DNA from: Diadema setosum
Taxonomy: Eukaryota > Echinodermata > Echinoidea > Diadematoida > Diadematidae
DNA length: 64,000 nt
Direction of reading: 5' to 3'
Assembly (NCBI GenBank): GCA_033980235.1
Contig: CM067065.1
Span: 23,945,337 to 24,009,336 of the forward strand
Made by a program: the position numbers and the translations under genes
Notes under the pieces: model-generated
Databases searched by the model: none
The model's input: the letters and a program-made list of their open reading frames with translations, nothing else
Told to the model about the DNA's origin: nothing
Part shown: in pieces, positions 35,672 to 48,694 of the stretch
Position numbering within the stretch: the stretch's first letter is position 1
Layout of the letters: the number at the start of each line of letters is the position of its first letter

Positions 35672-36276
35672 AGTGGTGGATTGTGAGGACATTGAACATT
35701 GTTGAACGGGGCGAAGAGACTCAGGTAGGCCTGGGAGAGATCAATAAATTTTCACTTTCAGTTTTAGCTTATGTTTGTTTAAGTTCTCCACTTATATGAT
35801 ATGCTGTAGATATTGCAACAATCTTCTCGACCAAAATAAGATTACTTACCCAAAAAATATGGACATATTTAAATATTTCATAATATGTATGGATGTATGA
35901 TGCATATGATATGCATGATGGGACAATTCTCCCCCTCCCTTTCCCATGCACCCCTTCAATGAATGTTCAAACCTACCTTAGTCTTTTAACTGGATTTAAC
36001 TTGATCAGTAATTGAGAAAATCACACAAAAACTGGCGGAAGTATTTCTGTTAGTGTAGTTCTTGTGTCTTTTAATTGTTTGTAAATGTTGATGTTGTTGA
36101 CATTTTTCTTGCACTTTGTAACCCCCTCGTGGCAAATGTCATCATCATTTGTCGATATTTGAGAGAGCGTCAGGCACCTCACTAGACTTACCGCATAGTA
36201 AACGTACTTGCACAAGCGGACTACCTAAACGTGACAAATTCCACGATTTAGGCATTCAAATTGTCCCTTAGTGTAT

Positions 36277-36560
36277 GTGACCTGCATCATAAAATCAACG
36301 AAAAGACGCACGCCAAGAAAATGGGTGAATCCCATCAACCTAGTCAATTTTGAGTTTTTGTTATTTATTTATATTTTCTGAAAGAGCATATCTTCTACAT
36401 TATTCTAATATTTTGGATAATGAAACGAATGGAACATGGTGGGTTTTTTTTTTTTTGACGCTGTTTGTTTTTTTGTTTGATTGTGTGTGTTTTTTTCAAA
36501 AGTGTGATTAGGTATGTCTTATGGGCCCCCTGTCGTTGTAGAAAGGGTTCGTTTTTTTAG
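36277..36560 (+). mobile_element. TIR element family A, diverged left half
   Basis: Begins gtgacctgcatcataaaat (compare gtgaccgtgcacctcaaaac). It carries tttctgaaagagc, ttctacattat and gtgattaggt blocks in the family order. The right end is lost. Confidence 0.6.
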
Positions 36561-37421
36561 ATTAATGAAAGGCAAATACCAATATGGAAAATGTGGAAAT
36601 GTGTTTATCATAGACCCTCTGTCAATTTGTACAGAGTGCAGACGGTAATGTCTTTCGTCTTCTGATCCCATGAGACATACCATAATGCAATAACGTAGAA
36701 AACGGCTGAGTATATCAGCTCATTATTTTTTTTTTTTGCAATATCATGATAATACCAAGACATACGATAATCCTGTCCTGTAAAGTGTAATGTGAATGTG
36801 CACTGTTACAGCCTTTATCTCCTTTTCAAGTTGTACAATTCGTAGTCAAAACTTCGCTTTAAAATTATCTCATTGAAGCCATAACACTGTAATATGACTG
36901 CGGAAATAGATTCCTTGTCAATAAGTTCAGTTGACAAAAAACTGTAGCATTCAAGATAGCTATTCCTTGCGCATGAAATGAGCGTTGATGTCTTTTCTTG
37001 GTATTGCTTCTGTGTGAAATGTTGATATTGAAGGCAATGATTAAATCGTTTTGTTTGCTTGTTTCCAAAACAACACAACGACTTAAATGTATTTTAATGT
37101 ATGACATGACATGTACACGTATGGACAAGGGTATTAATTTACAGTGAATGCAGCTCAAATGCCAACACTACTTTGTATCCCTCTGTATTTTTATCGTTAC
37201 ACGAATATTGCGTATTTAGTGTTAAACAGGATATGAGCTCGTATGTATACTATTGGTATAATAATATATGCACTGTCTGACTGTGTTAACGTAATGCAGA
37301 ATGCCGGTTGCAGTTATCAAATTTACCAGATCTTGACATTCTCCTAAGAAGAGGTACCCAATCTTCAACTGCTACTCTTACTCGTTTGACATAGTAGATT
37401 TGTTTCTCTTTTGTTTTTCAG

Positions 37422-37567
37422 GCACAGTAACGAATACAAATCATACACATAAAGTAGATTACACATCTATCACGTCCATAACATCAGCGACCGCTATCAA
37501 CACTGTGAATTATGAAATAACACACACTGCTGCATTGCAGATTATCACCGCAATTCAAGAAAATTAA
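37422..37567 (+). other. Possible terminal or untranslated exon
   Basis: Follows a strong polypyrimidine acceptor (ctcttttgtttttcag). One frame is open for 48 codons (Thr/Ile/Asn-rich) to TAA at 37565-37567. No homology is recognised. It could be a 3' UTR exon downstream of the donor at 33117, or chance. Confidence 0.25.
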
Positions 37568-37599
37568 GAAATGTTGATATGTCTTTGGTAGTTAATGTA

Positions 37600-40500
37600 T
37601 CACAGTTATGAAAGAAAGAAATATCAGGCCTTATCATGCGGTGATGTGGTCAGGTATAATGTGCATGGGATAATGTTGTTTGCACGCTAATATAAAATGT
37701 ATAACTATGTGTAAATATAATGTGCTCATACTATACACACAGAACAAAAAGCCAAGAACACTATAGTTCATTGTGTAACATGTTTGAGACATCGGTTTAG
37801 TGAAGTACATCATGCAGAAAATGGTAAAGTATATCGAGGTTTTACTTTCGCCATATTATGTTCACCGTGTTGTATTATGTTTTATTACGTTGTATCTATA
37901 CAGACCTTATTTCAAAGGAATTGGTGTTTCTTTACCACAGGATATTTTAATAATGATTTGCCATCACATTATTCTCAGTGAATGGTATAATCCAGTTGGC
38001 AGTTACTATTTCATTAGGTTATGAAAAGTGAATAGTGAGTTTATGGTGCTATAGATATGCCTTTTTTCTTTCTTTTCAAGTTGTATAATATGCATAGTAA
38101 AGAATCCTGCGTTGTATTTCATCGTTAATGCCACAACACTGTTCAAAGTTGAAAGTTCTAATTTATTTTCATTTCCATCAAATGAACCGGAAAACTATCT
38201 GCACTGTATAAGCTCAACATGTTTCTAATAATTGCCCAAAAAAAGGAAAATAAAACAAAATGCGTGCCATAATGGGTAACAAAATGAAGAATATGTTAAT
38301 ATATTTGATATACATATGCGTAGTACAAATTGCATAAGGAAAGGAATAGAAATAAATGGTCCACCTAACAAGCAAAGCTTGTCTGATAAGGTACCCTCAG
38401 AAAATAATAAGAGTACGAATAATGAGTTCATGAAACTACTTACATATACAACACACTATCAAATGAATTAATGTCAACTGACCTGAGATCAAAATTAGGA
38501 AGGAAACAAAGATGAGAGAAAAAACGAAAAGAAGAAAAAGTGACGGCTGAAATAATGTTTTCCTTAGCATGGTTTAAAATGCAGTCTTAAAGATGATCAT
38601 TCCAGACGCGTGTTATCCGTGTTGGCTCTTTTCTTGGTTTTCTACTGTTTGAAAAATTTATGTAGAAGTCAACGGTAAATGCGTTTTGTTGGAGTGTGTC
38701 CTCTTCAATTACACAACAACGTTATTACGACACGTATGCTTTTGCCATTCGCTCAATCTGATATCAATTGTAATATTATTATTCATGTGAAGAACAGTAA
38801 AATCACAGTAAATAAACTCTCCTAAATCCAACTTTGTGTCTGTACATAAACATATCTTACATGTAATAGTTATTTTCAACTTCTCACTGTCAATGTTATG
38901 TCAGACATCATTCACGTGACAAAGTTCGAAGAATGGTCAAGGGAAAAAACTTAAAGGATAAAATGTAAAAAACAGATATATCAAGAAGCATATTGTCTTG
39001 TGTCGTCTTTCATTACAAAGTTTTGTTTTCAACACGTGATATTTTTTTTTGTTTAACGTGTGTATAGATTGGTGATACATTTAAGTATTTTTATCTCAAT
39101 GTATACAAGCATAAAACATGGACTTATTAAAGTTAGTACCCACAATAATGTCCATGATTTTATTGTTTCGTATAAAAATGCTCCATCACAGGCATGACTT
39201 CATCGCCAATGTAAGACACATGCACATTAGCCGTAGGTAGTTTGTGGGCATTAGAGGGTGCTAGTATCCGCAGGTTTGTGTCAGGTGTTTTCCAAAAAGC
39301 TTCAAGGGAGACACTTAACCTAAACCTACTTTTTGTAGTTGCACATTGGCAAGCCCGTATGTCAGTCCAACGTGAAGGTCATTATTTTGTAGTGATACAA
39401 CGTGGATAATTTCCATCAGATAATCTTTCTTCCTGAGATAAAGCTATCCGTTCCAATATATCAAAAAGAAAAAAGTGTCCTGGCGTACAAACAACGCGCA
39501 GAAACGGTTTGTGGAGATCCATATTTATTCCAAGGAATAAAGGCTTAAAACAGGCATAGCTTAGTTGGATGTTGAAATGTTGGTATGCTTCCACTGTACA
39601 TGCGTGTACGCAACCAGATATGCAAACACAACTGTCTGTAATTTAAGGTCACTAAGTATATAGCTGTTGCTCTTAGTTCGATGTGGATTTGTTTATGTTA
39701 TCTAATTCCTGTTTTCATTTATCAAAGATACTAGTTATGCATTTTTTATCAAATCATACACTTCGGCCTTTTAGAAGTGACAAGAACGCCAGTGTCAAAA
39801 TATCGTAGCAGCTGCTGATACATGCTGCTACTGCCCCAGCCTGTTTTAGCTCCCTGCTGTGATGACTATAGGCCTATAACTAACCGTAGCCCAGTGAAGG
39901 CGCCCTCCAACTGTGTGAATAAAGTCTTCGTCTAGATCTCTGTAGTTTGAATTGGAAGTTTTCTTCCTCTTACGACTGCGTAGGGAATTACACATCGGAC
40001 ATGTCAGGTGACATTTTATTGCACATAATACTAGGCGGTGTTAAAGAGATAAAAAGAAATGTTTTTCATAGGTATATACATCGTACGCTAGTACAATAAT
40101 CAATAATCAAACAGTCAAACGAAAATGAACAGACATAGCAATTCCTGAGACTTGAGTAAATTTTTCAACACTGCCAGATTGATCGTAGTTCAGACCATGA
40201 TGCTGAATTCATATTTTGGTTGATTTATTCTTTTTATTTGGTTGATTTGCTCTTTTCTTTCAACTAGACTGAGTTACAGCTATTCACTCCCCCTGCAAAT
40301 TGATATAGTACCTTGTTCATTGTCACTTTTCCAAAACTAACAAAGAAGTAAAAACAAGCAAGCAAAGTGAAACTCAAACAAAATATCCTAATACGCAAGC
40401 GTACACACACACTTAACAAAAACACACACAGAAAACAGACAAACATTATCGCATCCAATTCAATTACACCTGCAGATAGTTTTGTTTCTGTCGGAAGGTC

Positions 40501-42400
40501 CCGCGGCAATGCTATGGACTACGACTGCAAGTCATTTGGTGTGAAGAACAAGGGGCAGTACCCCCCACATTGTTTTATGCACATTACTGCCACGTTTTCA
40601 TGATTCTTCAGGAGACTTTCTTTGGAAATCTTGATATTTTTAAGTTCAAGGAGAATTCTGCAAGAGACATTGAAAAGAGACATTGCTGTTTGGTAAGAGC
40701 GACAGAGATTTGAACAGGTTAAGTTTTGGGTAAAGTTACTTACCTTCAGCTCTGAACCCAACTTGGCTATCAATTAAATGGTTAAAAACGGTGGAGGAAG
40801 GTATTAAGGTTCTTTGGTCTGTTTTTCCCTCATTCAGAGATCCTCTTGCTCACCGTATGTGCCTTCAGTCATACCCTGCTGTTCCGCACTGTGCAAGGAG
40901 CAGACTGCAACTAATGGTGCTTCTCAAAGACTAAACAATATAGTGGTTATGTCGCTGAATTAAAGATGTTCCCTACACCTACAAAGCTGCAATCTCTTAC
41001 TCCCTAGTCCAGTCTGTTGTTAATTTTTCTGGATGTGTAAGGCAGTTAAAAGAAGGAAAAAGAAAGAAAGAAAAATAACAGTTAACGTCAAGCCTCCCTC
41101 TCTGTAATTTTCCTTAAGCAGCAACAGGAAAGGGGCATTCTCATGTTCATTGAAATGTGATCTTTCGTGTGGACAGGTTACTATGCAACCTAACTCGGCT
41201 ACCAACACCAGGAATTATCTAATGCCGATGTGTTATCTCGACTCGGAGTAAATTAGTTTGATATCGGCACTAGTTAAGGGTCTTTTCGATGGAAATACTT
41301 TGCTGCTACAGCTGCTGCTACAGCCGCGACTGATCATTCGCAAGACTATAGGGCGACAGTCTAAAAACCAAGAACGTAAGAATTTGATATGCTTACTTTA
41401 GTTCATGTCAGTTTATTTCTGCATTCCGTTTTCGATACAATGTATAAGAAAATTTGTCAATATGATGTATTTACTACATTATAGTAAATAATATGATTTA
41501 TTCAATAATATACTTTATGGGGTACGAAATAGAAAGAACAAAACATATGGGGGAAGATATATGTAACGGTGTTAAATTGAATTGTTGAAGCTTTTGACCC
41601 CTAAGAGTTTACATTCCGCTCCCCGAAACTAAATAGAAAAAGAATTTAATTTCAACAGTTCATGCATAGATATCTCCAGATGGAAAATGCAAAATTAACA
41701 GACAGCTAGATATCACAGGAACACGACAATTCAAGGAAAACATTAGGTATGCCTGCACTTTTGGTTATATGGGTCATTATACTGATGTATTAATGCATAG
41801 CGAAAAAAGAGTGTTTGTCTCGGGGTACGGAACGATCTGTTTGAATTTAACCACCTAGGCCTTTACTAGAGATACAAGATAATAGCAACGTGTCGATTCC
41901 AAGGTAACAAATAGTAGTTTCGTTTCAAAAAGTGTCACTGCATTTTTTCCTCACTTTACGTGACTGCGAATGGCTAGCAGGTATTCGTATTTACAGGCTC
42001 GAAAAACGGTACGACTTATGCATTAACACATTGTCAAATACTGCATGGCATCCAATTGACACGTTGTAGCTTTTCATGTAGAAAAATAAGGAACAGGAGA
42101 CACGAGGCTGCCACCACAACATATGGCTCTGTGGCTACATTAAGCGTAGAAAATGGAAACAACTAGAAAACGTGACTTAGTGATATGAATTACAATATTG
42201 TTTGGGGGGGGGGGTGTTTGTCTCGGGGTACGGTTGTTTTGGTATGTCTGTGTACATTTGACGGTGTACAGCCTCTGTATTTGTATGGATTTGTGAGATG
42301 GATGTGTGTTTGTCATTGGAACAATGATCAAACGAAATAGCTTGAGGTCCCATGTCAATGGCAATGATAATAGTAAGGCGCCATTTTCCATTCTGATTCA
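37600..42400. other. No gene or repeat recognised
   Basis: AT-rich sequence with only short, low-complexity open frames. The only notable item is a short direct repeat, tgtttgtctcggggtacgg, at about 41814 and 42216. A short CA-rich stretch lies at 40400-40430. Confidence 0.4.
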
Positions 42401-42570
42401 ATGCTCAAGGCGATTTACAAAAAAAAAAAAAAAAAAAACAACAACAACGAAAATACATGTACCATAAAAGAAGAAGATAAAAAAGTAGACATGAAAACCT
42501 GTCTTTAAAGTGCACGGTCGAGCAAATAGGAGTTTAGCTAATATTCCTAAGAAGACGTTCCAGAGCTTAA

Positions 42571-42927
42571 AGGGGAAGGCTAGTAACTGATCAGTGGGAA
42601 TCAGTGGAAATGCTGGGAGATGATTGTTCCAATCCTTATGGGATTCATTCAAGAGTTCATTGTATATCTATTGTTGTGTGAAAATGATTTGCTTCAGAAC
42701 GGTCTCATATTCAAGTAATGTGCAGATTAATGCTCCGTCACTGACCAGGGACGCTAACCTGGAAGCATTAAACTGCACATTACTTGAATATGAGACAATT
42801 CTGAAGCAAATCATTTTCACACAACAATAGATATACAATGAACTCTTGAATGAATCCCATAAGGATTGGAATAATCATCTCCCAGCATTTCCACTGATTC
42901 CCACTGATCAGTTACTAGCCTACCCCT
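42571..42927. mobile_element. 357-bp hairpin MITE flanked by TTAA
   Basis: The two halves are near-perfect inverted repeats along almost the whole length: left aggggaaggctagtaactga, right its complement ending cccct, symmetry centre near 42750. TTAA lies on both sides (42567-42570, 42928-42931), the target of piggyBac-type transposases. No coding capacity. A second, interrupted copy is at 49528-50018. Confidence 0.85.
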
Positions 42928-44164
42928 TTAAGTCTTTCAGGTCACGTGGAAGTGAATTCCAAAGTGATGGTCGGTTTAAGGGTAGGCTAATTTTATGCAC
43001 ATGGACTATAAATTTAAGACACACTCACGCACACACACACATAATACTATATATATATTATGTCATATTGTGTTTTTGTGTGTATAGGCCTACATGTTTT
43101 ACATGTAATTGTTATTTTCAACTTTTCATTGTCAATCTCCTATCAGACATCATTAACACTAGCTCGTCCCCCAAGATTTCCTAGAAAACGGAATATGTAA
43201 GACACCAGTAGTTGAGGATGGAAAGTTGTGAGTTTGGTAAATGAAAAGCAGATCATTAGGCCCTACAGAAATCAAGGTGTGAAGAAATAAGCCACTACAT
43301 ATACATAAGAAATATTAAACTTCTTTATGTAAACAATGTTTATGTTTAATGTACGGAAAATGTGTCCCAGCTGCACAGATACTGTCTGGTGAACAACACT
43401 TTGAAAAAAAAAATGGGATTTATTTCTGTTCGGCATTGAAAACACATCTTTTTGATACCAAGTTGTCAGCAATATCAAATAACCATGCAGATATTACTAA
43501 AACTAATTAATGGTCGGTAAAATGACCTCCATTTTTCGGGGATTGTAATTCAGCAGTGTCTTCCTTATTATAGGATTCATAAATCTCCTTCTAATTCATT
43601 CTAGAGAATCAAAATCATTACAGAGCATACATAATACTATGTCAAGAGAAACAGGTTTTTTTTTTTTTGTTTATAATAATCACGTTGTGGTCATGGGTGT
43701 ACAATATGCTTGGCTAGACAATCAAAACAATGAAAGGCTTGTTTTTTAAGGTAGCAATAACAGAGCTTTCGCTTATTTGATTTATTTTGATTGGTTTTAA
43801 AAAGTCCGTTCTCATTATGTTATGCATAGAGTGAATATAGCCACGGTATGTACGTATCTGTTGCGATACTAAGTATGCATGTATCATATACATATCTCTA
43901 TGAAGGTGTGCGTTTGTACCCATTATTCATATTTGTAGGCAAGACAGAAAAGACAGGAAAAGTAACTTTTCCTTTTATGTCTTCTATGTGTATTTAGTGG
44001 CAACAATGCAGACCAATGATGAACTGTAGTGACACAGACTATTAAAAGGGGATGTTGCAGAAAAGTCGAGTTGCAATCCATTGCAAATATCTATGGCAAA
44101 CTATTACAGCTTTCAATCAAAAGCAAGTTGCAGTTGCAAAACAAAAAAACAAAAGGAACTTGCA

Positions 44165-44545
44165 ATTAATTTATTTCCAGTTGCTGAATCAATTTTATGG
44201 GTCAAGGTAGATAGTAAAATTTTAGGTTTTTAGTTTATTGTTGGTGCAGTGTACTTGCCATATGAGGGATCAATTCACCCTTCTAATGAAGTTTTTGACA
44301 ACCTCGTGCAGGATATTATTGATATTAAAATTAGATATGATGCACCTTTTGTCTGTTGGGTGATTTTAATGCCAGGACGGGTTTCCTTGATGATTTTTTT
44401 TAGATGCAGAGGATGTGTTGACAGATCAGACTGGATTAGGCTTTTGTAATGATGTTTCTGATATGTATGTAACTACTGATCGCCTAGATATTCTACTTAT
44501 CGTTATAATAATGATGTCCATGTAACCTGTTTTAAAAATAAGATT
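44165..44545 (+). pseudogene. LINE endonuclease fragment
   Basis: Frames broken by shifts show SILWVKVDSKILGF, VGAVYLPYEGSIHPSNEVFD, FVCWVDFNARTGFLDDF and DRLDIL, the middle of an APE-type endonuclease (GDFN-like box as DFNARTG). It probably belongs to the same clade as the LINE at 49-51.5 kb rather than the CR1-like copies. Its right end is followed by the TIR element at 44583. Confidence 0.6.
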
Positions 44546-44582
44546 GTCCTCTTTATGGGGACTGTCCCCCCAAAAAAGAAAA

Positions 44583-45251
44583 TGTGACCCGCTACAACAA
44601 AAGGATCCTAAAGTCGCTGACGGCTGAGCCGAGAAAATCGAGTTTAAAGTCCCATCGTCAAAATTGGTCAAAACAATCGGATTTCTGTTTTTGGCATAAT
44701 TTTGTAGTCTGTTTTTTCTATCATCTGCCAAAATTTCGAAGCTAAATGATAAAAAGGAAAGGCAAGAAATCAGCGTTTTCCTGGGCCATGATTTTCCGAC
44801 TTTCAACGTAACACACACGTTTCCGAAGATTTGGATTTTAATAGGGCCGTGACTAGACTCTGCCCCTAGCAACAAGGAGGTGATCTTATTGGTCAGTGCG
44901 TGGCATCCTGGTTACTGATTGGTCGTACGTAGACCGCTGGCGCTAAGCTTGAATGAACATCGCGGAGGTCGCTAGGAGCATACCTTCTATTGTCAAGCGG
45001 TGGAAACTGTCTTTGTTCCCCTTGATCATGATAGCCTGGGAAGGAAAACTTTCAAGGCGTTTTTCTCGAAACTCTGATTTCCCCAACCACTTGACATGCT
45101 TTAATAAAATCATTGATATCTCCGCAACCGAGTATTTTTATGAGTTGTGCTATATATGAAATTAAAGTAGAAGAGTACGGAAACAATGTCATGCCATTTT
45201 CAGAAAATTGTCCTCCCTGACTTTCGGATCCTTTTGTTGTAGCAGGTCACA
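44583..45251. mobile_element. 669-bp TIR element
   Basis: Left tgtgacccgctacaacaaaa and right its complement ending gtcaca; 26-bp TIRs with one mismatch, extending through GGATCC at both ends (44603-44608, 45226-45231). No transposase motif in the minus-strand open frame it contains. AA lies on both flanks, too short to define a target duplication. Confidence 0.75.
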
Positions 45252-45851
45252 AATGTGTGAAAAAAGTAATAGAGGACAAGAACGATGTATGGTATGATTT
45301 TGATACCATCCTGGCATTTTTAACAGGCTTTCCCAATTTCTAGATAGACCGTGGACAGGATGTATTTTTCCTCCTTTTTCTTTCTCGCTTCATTAGTTTA
45401 GTGTTCCTTATTTAATGCCCTATCCTCCTGCTTATACCCGCCTGCATAGAGTTCAATTCTTTTTTCTGTTACTATAATGAATGAAATTACAATGAATGAA
45501 AACTTTTAATATCGCAAGGATTTACCTCGATTTGTGGTTTGTATTGGTAAAATTATTTTCCTCGACACGGTACATTTTTCATGAACTAAAACAGCTGTCT
45601 TCAATGAATCATCTTTTTTTTCCTAATCCTTAATGCTACTTAAAAGACGAAAATATCATTTCTGTGAATTTGTAATAAGCACCTTTGCAGATGACTAATC
45701 CCCTTCCATATCATGTAAGCAAGTGTGCACTGCAACTTTGACCATTTTGTGGTCATCAATATTTCTTTTTTGGCTATGTTGGATCTCACAATGTATTTGT
45801 TTTTATGATGATTGAGATGAATAAACGAATTGAATTGAGTTGAATTGAATT
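45252..45851 (+). mobile_element. LINE 3' end with (TTGAA)n-type tail
   Basis: Non-coding, ending gatgaataaacgaattgaattgagttgaattgaat at 45816-45850 (quoted in part), like the tails at 56.9 kb and, on the minus strand, at 12.9 kb. The link to the endonuclease fragment upstream is uncertain. Confidence 0.5.
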
Positions 45852-45882
45852 TCAGGAAAAAGCTGCCTATGTGGGCACACAT

Positions 45883-46003
45883 ACAATAGGCGTTTTCACA
45901 TCAGCCCGATGTTTCGAAATAGCGCTCTATTTTGCTGACTATTTTCTGCGAAAAATATCTCGAGCTTGGATTTTTATCGGGCTGATGTGAAAACGCCTAT
46001 TGT
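45883..46003. mobile_element. 121-bp MITE with 28-bp perfect TIRs
   Basis: acaataggcgttttcacatc and onward to 45910 is the exact reverse complement of 45976-46003. The 65-bp centre is unique in the window. Confidence 0.8.
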
Positions 46004-46535
46004 GATATGCTTTGCATGAATATATGTATTAAACGTTCTATTAATCAATGCACAAAGGGCTGTATATAATTTGCAAGATGACACATATTGATAAAAGCAC
46101 ATAAACTTGCACACTTATCCATGGTGAACTGTATTGAAAACCTGTAAGTACAACAATGTAATTCCATAGTAATACTGCAATAATTACACTAAAGTGTGCT
46201 CAGAAAAAGCAGGAACTATGAAGAAAAAAAAACCAGAGGATCTGAGGGGAAAAAAAGATGTATAGGGAAAGGAAAGAAAGGAGTAGGCTTCTCCAGAGAA
46301 TTGTTTGTCGGAACTTTAATACAAACAATGCAATATACAGGAGGTTGAAATGCATGAATGAATAACATTCCAATGTCATTAACAAGACCGCCGTATAGTT
46401 CAGCAGTGAAAGGAATCGTAAGGTACATGAACATGAATGAATAAAATTATTGCATTCATATCAGTGATAAACTGTCTCATAAGAACTATGCAAATACAAC
46501 AGTGATTATTTCAATGAATAATCGCCTTATGCATA

Positions 46536-46856
46536 TGGGCCGTGACGCGAGAAATGGGCCCTTAGGGCATTATATACCGAAAATGAGTTTTCAACTCCAT
46601 ATTGTACAAGAAACTCTGACGTATTTGGATATGCAAATCTGTCTGAAATTCCACTCCTAAATGCTCCAATTACGACATTCCAAACAGCATGTTTTGTCCA
46701 AATCCTGTCACTTTTTGATGTGTGTATGCATTTCCGCGTAGTTAGCTAGTTGACCTTTTTTTTTTGCGCGCGCGTATTGCTTTCTTAAACGTCCGCGCCG
46801 TTTTCTAGCGTTTGCGCGCAGCACCGCTAAGGGCCCTTTTCTCGCGTCACGGCCCA
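46536..46856. mobile_element. 321-bp MITE with TA flanks
   Basis: Ends tgggccgtgacgcgagaaa and its complement, TIRs of about 30 bp with one mismatch, with TA at 46534-46535 and 46857-46858. Confidence 0.8.
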
Positions 46857-46858
46857 TA

Positions 46859-48255
46859 TATCAGTCAGACCGCAACGCTGCTGTTAATGAGCTCAAATCA
46901 AAAATTTATCGTACGCGCAGGTTTTTGCGCATGTCCTTCTCAGCACCCGAGATTTTGCGAGATAATTCAGAGACAAAGTGCATGGTCTACGAGATTCACT
47001 TATTGACGACATGAAGATCTACTATCCTTGACTAATTGACATGGTTTGTGAATATTTGAAATAAATCACACCTTTTGATGCTTACATTATATAAAATGAG
47101 CTTATGATACCATTATTCATATCTCTGCATTATATCGATATTTTCCAAACGTCCCTGAGACAAATTAGAACAAGGCTTTCTATTTATTGCCAACCCGACC
47201 CGTTCATAGGTTGAATCAACACATGAATGATGATCAACGTTTTAGATATACTTGTTATAATAGCACAGTAAGAACTGAATTGGTCCCTCGCTTAGAAACC
47301 AACGAAAATTGAAAGTCTCGTCGAGTAAAAATCATAGTGTGGCAATTTGAGATACATGAATGTTCATGCGCTCCTAAGGTATCATTAGATAAATTACTCA
47401 GCGATGTATACAGTGGATTAATTAGGAATAATTATTCTATTACCAAATAGAGAACCACAAAGAACTCATATGCGCAAACTTAGTGCTAGATCTTTTATTA
47501 TTGATTTGTATCGCTACTCTATCTATAGTTGTGCAAACAAGTTCAAGCCAAAGTTGAGCTGTCGATCAGCGTGGAGTGTTGTTCTTGTTGTTTACGTGGA
47601 GATCTTGTCGCAGCTGCAGTTGCCTGAACCTGAGCGCGTATGCATACATTGTGCGCGCTCACACACACACCATAGGGTCCTACAGTGTCATCTACACACA
47701 GTGTATTACTGTTATGTAGAGTACACGTTTACTGTCATTCCGCGAGGTTCGTTCAACTCTCCACTCATAGGGAATTAACCAATCAGAAACGCGTATTCGC
47801 GGCAAACTGAAATATCGTCAAAAATTAACTGTACAACGCAATGATTTATTCGCCAACCTGACCCGTTCATAGGATCAGTCCACATAAAGTCATTATGTTT
47901 TCAGAGAATGATATTTCCTCTTTCATTTTATACCTCTTCCATTTTGGTCCACCTTAATTTCGTTGGTCTAGTGTACCCCTTAAAAAAAATGAAAAATATG
48001 CAAATTTTGTGTTTTAAAATTTCCTTGTTCAGTATTTTTATATGTCATAACCTTTTAAGTGGTCGAATATCATCAAAGTACAACTCTTCAGCTTTTCATC
48101 GATGTATAAATCATGAAGATTGATAATGTCGTTTAGATTTACAGAGACTCTAAAAATGTGGTCTCCCAGCTCATTACATATTCATGTCCGCGAGGTCCAT
48201 GCATACGCGTACGATAAATGCGAAGGCTTTTCAGGACGTTGCGGTCTGACTGATA
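46859..48255. mobile_element. 1.4-kb TIR element with TA flanks
   Basis: Left tatcagtcagaccgcaacg and right cgttgcggtctgactgata are perfect inverted repeats. A second subterminal pair (atttatcgtacgcg) lies further in on both sides. TA at 46857-46858 and 48256-48257. No transposase recognised. Internally gacccgttcatagg occurs twice (near 47205, 47860). Confidence 0.72.
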
Positions 48256-48291
48256 TATCACACTGCATGTGCACGTAATAGAAGGAATTAA

Positions 48292-48694
48292 AGGGGCATA
48301 GTCCCGGTAGTGTAGATGGCGCTGTTGATGATACTGCCGAAGATTACCGAAGTAGAGCTGTCATCAAGAGTAAAGTGCGTAGGTGTTGCTAAGTAACGTT
48401 GCCTTTGTTGTCTTCACTGCGCATCGCGCAGTCTGTAGTAATGCCAGGGTGCGTGCATATGTGCTTCTTATTATGACATCACAAAAGAAGTTTGCTAAAG
48501 CTGTCATCCCCCTCAGCCGAATCATGAGCCGAAGTGTGATCGAACCACTGACTACAGAGAATCGGACTTCTTCGGACTCGGGAAAGTGGGCCAAAGCGTA
48601 AGCGCCAAAAGAAGTCGATAGCGTAGGTCTCTATAGGAAACTTGCGCCGTGCGCCCGCGTACGCATTTGACTAAAACACGGGGACCATGCACCT
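48292..48694. mobile_element. 403-bp MITE flanked by TTAA
   Basis: Left aggggcatagtccc and right gggaccatgcacct are imperfect TIRs, with TTAA at 48288-48291 and 48695-48698. Different sequence from the hairpin family at 42571 apart from the AGGGG-like tip. Confidence 0.6.

Noticed and set aside
35375..35692. 105-codon Ser/Leu-rich minus-strand frame
   Set aside because: Produced by the (GA)n microsatellite and G-run.
44426..44875. 149-codon minus-strand frame
   Set aside because: It crosses the boundary of the TIR element into the LINE fragment and shows no domain; chance open frame.
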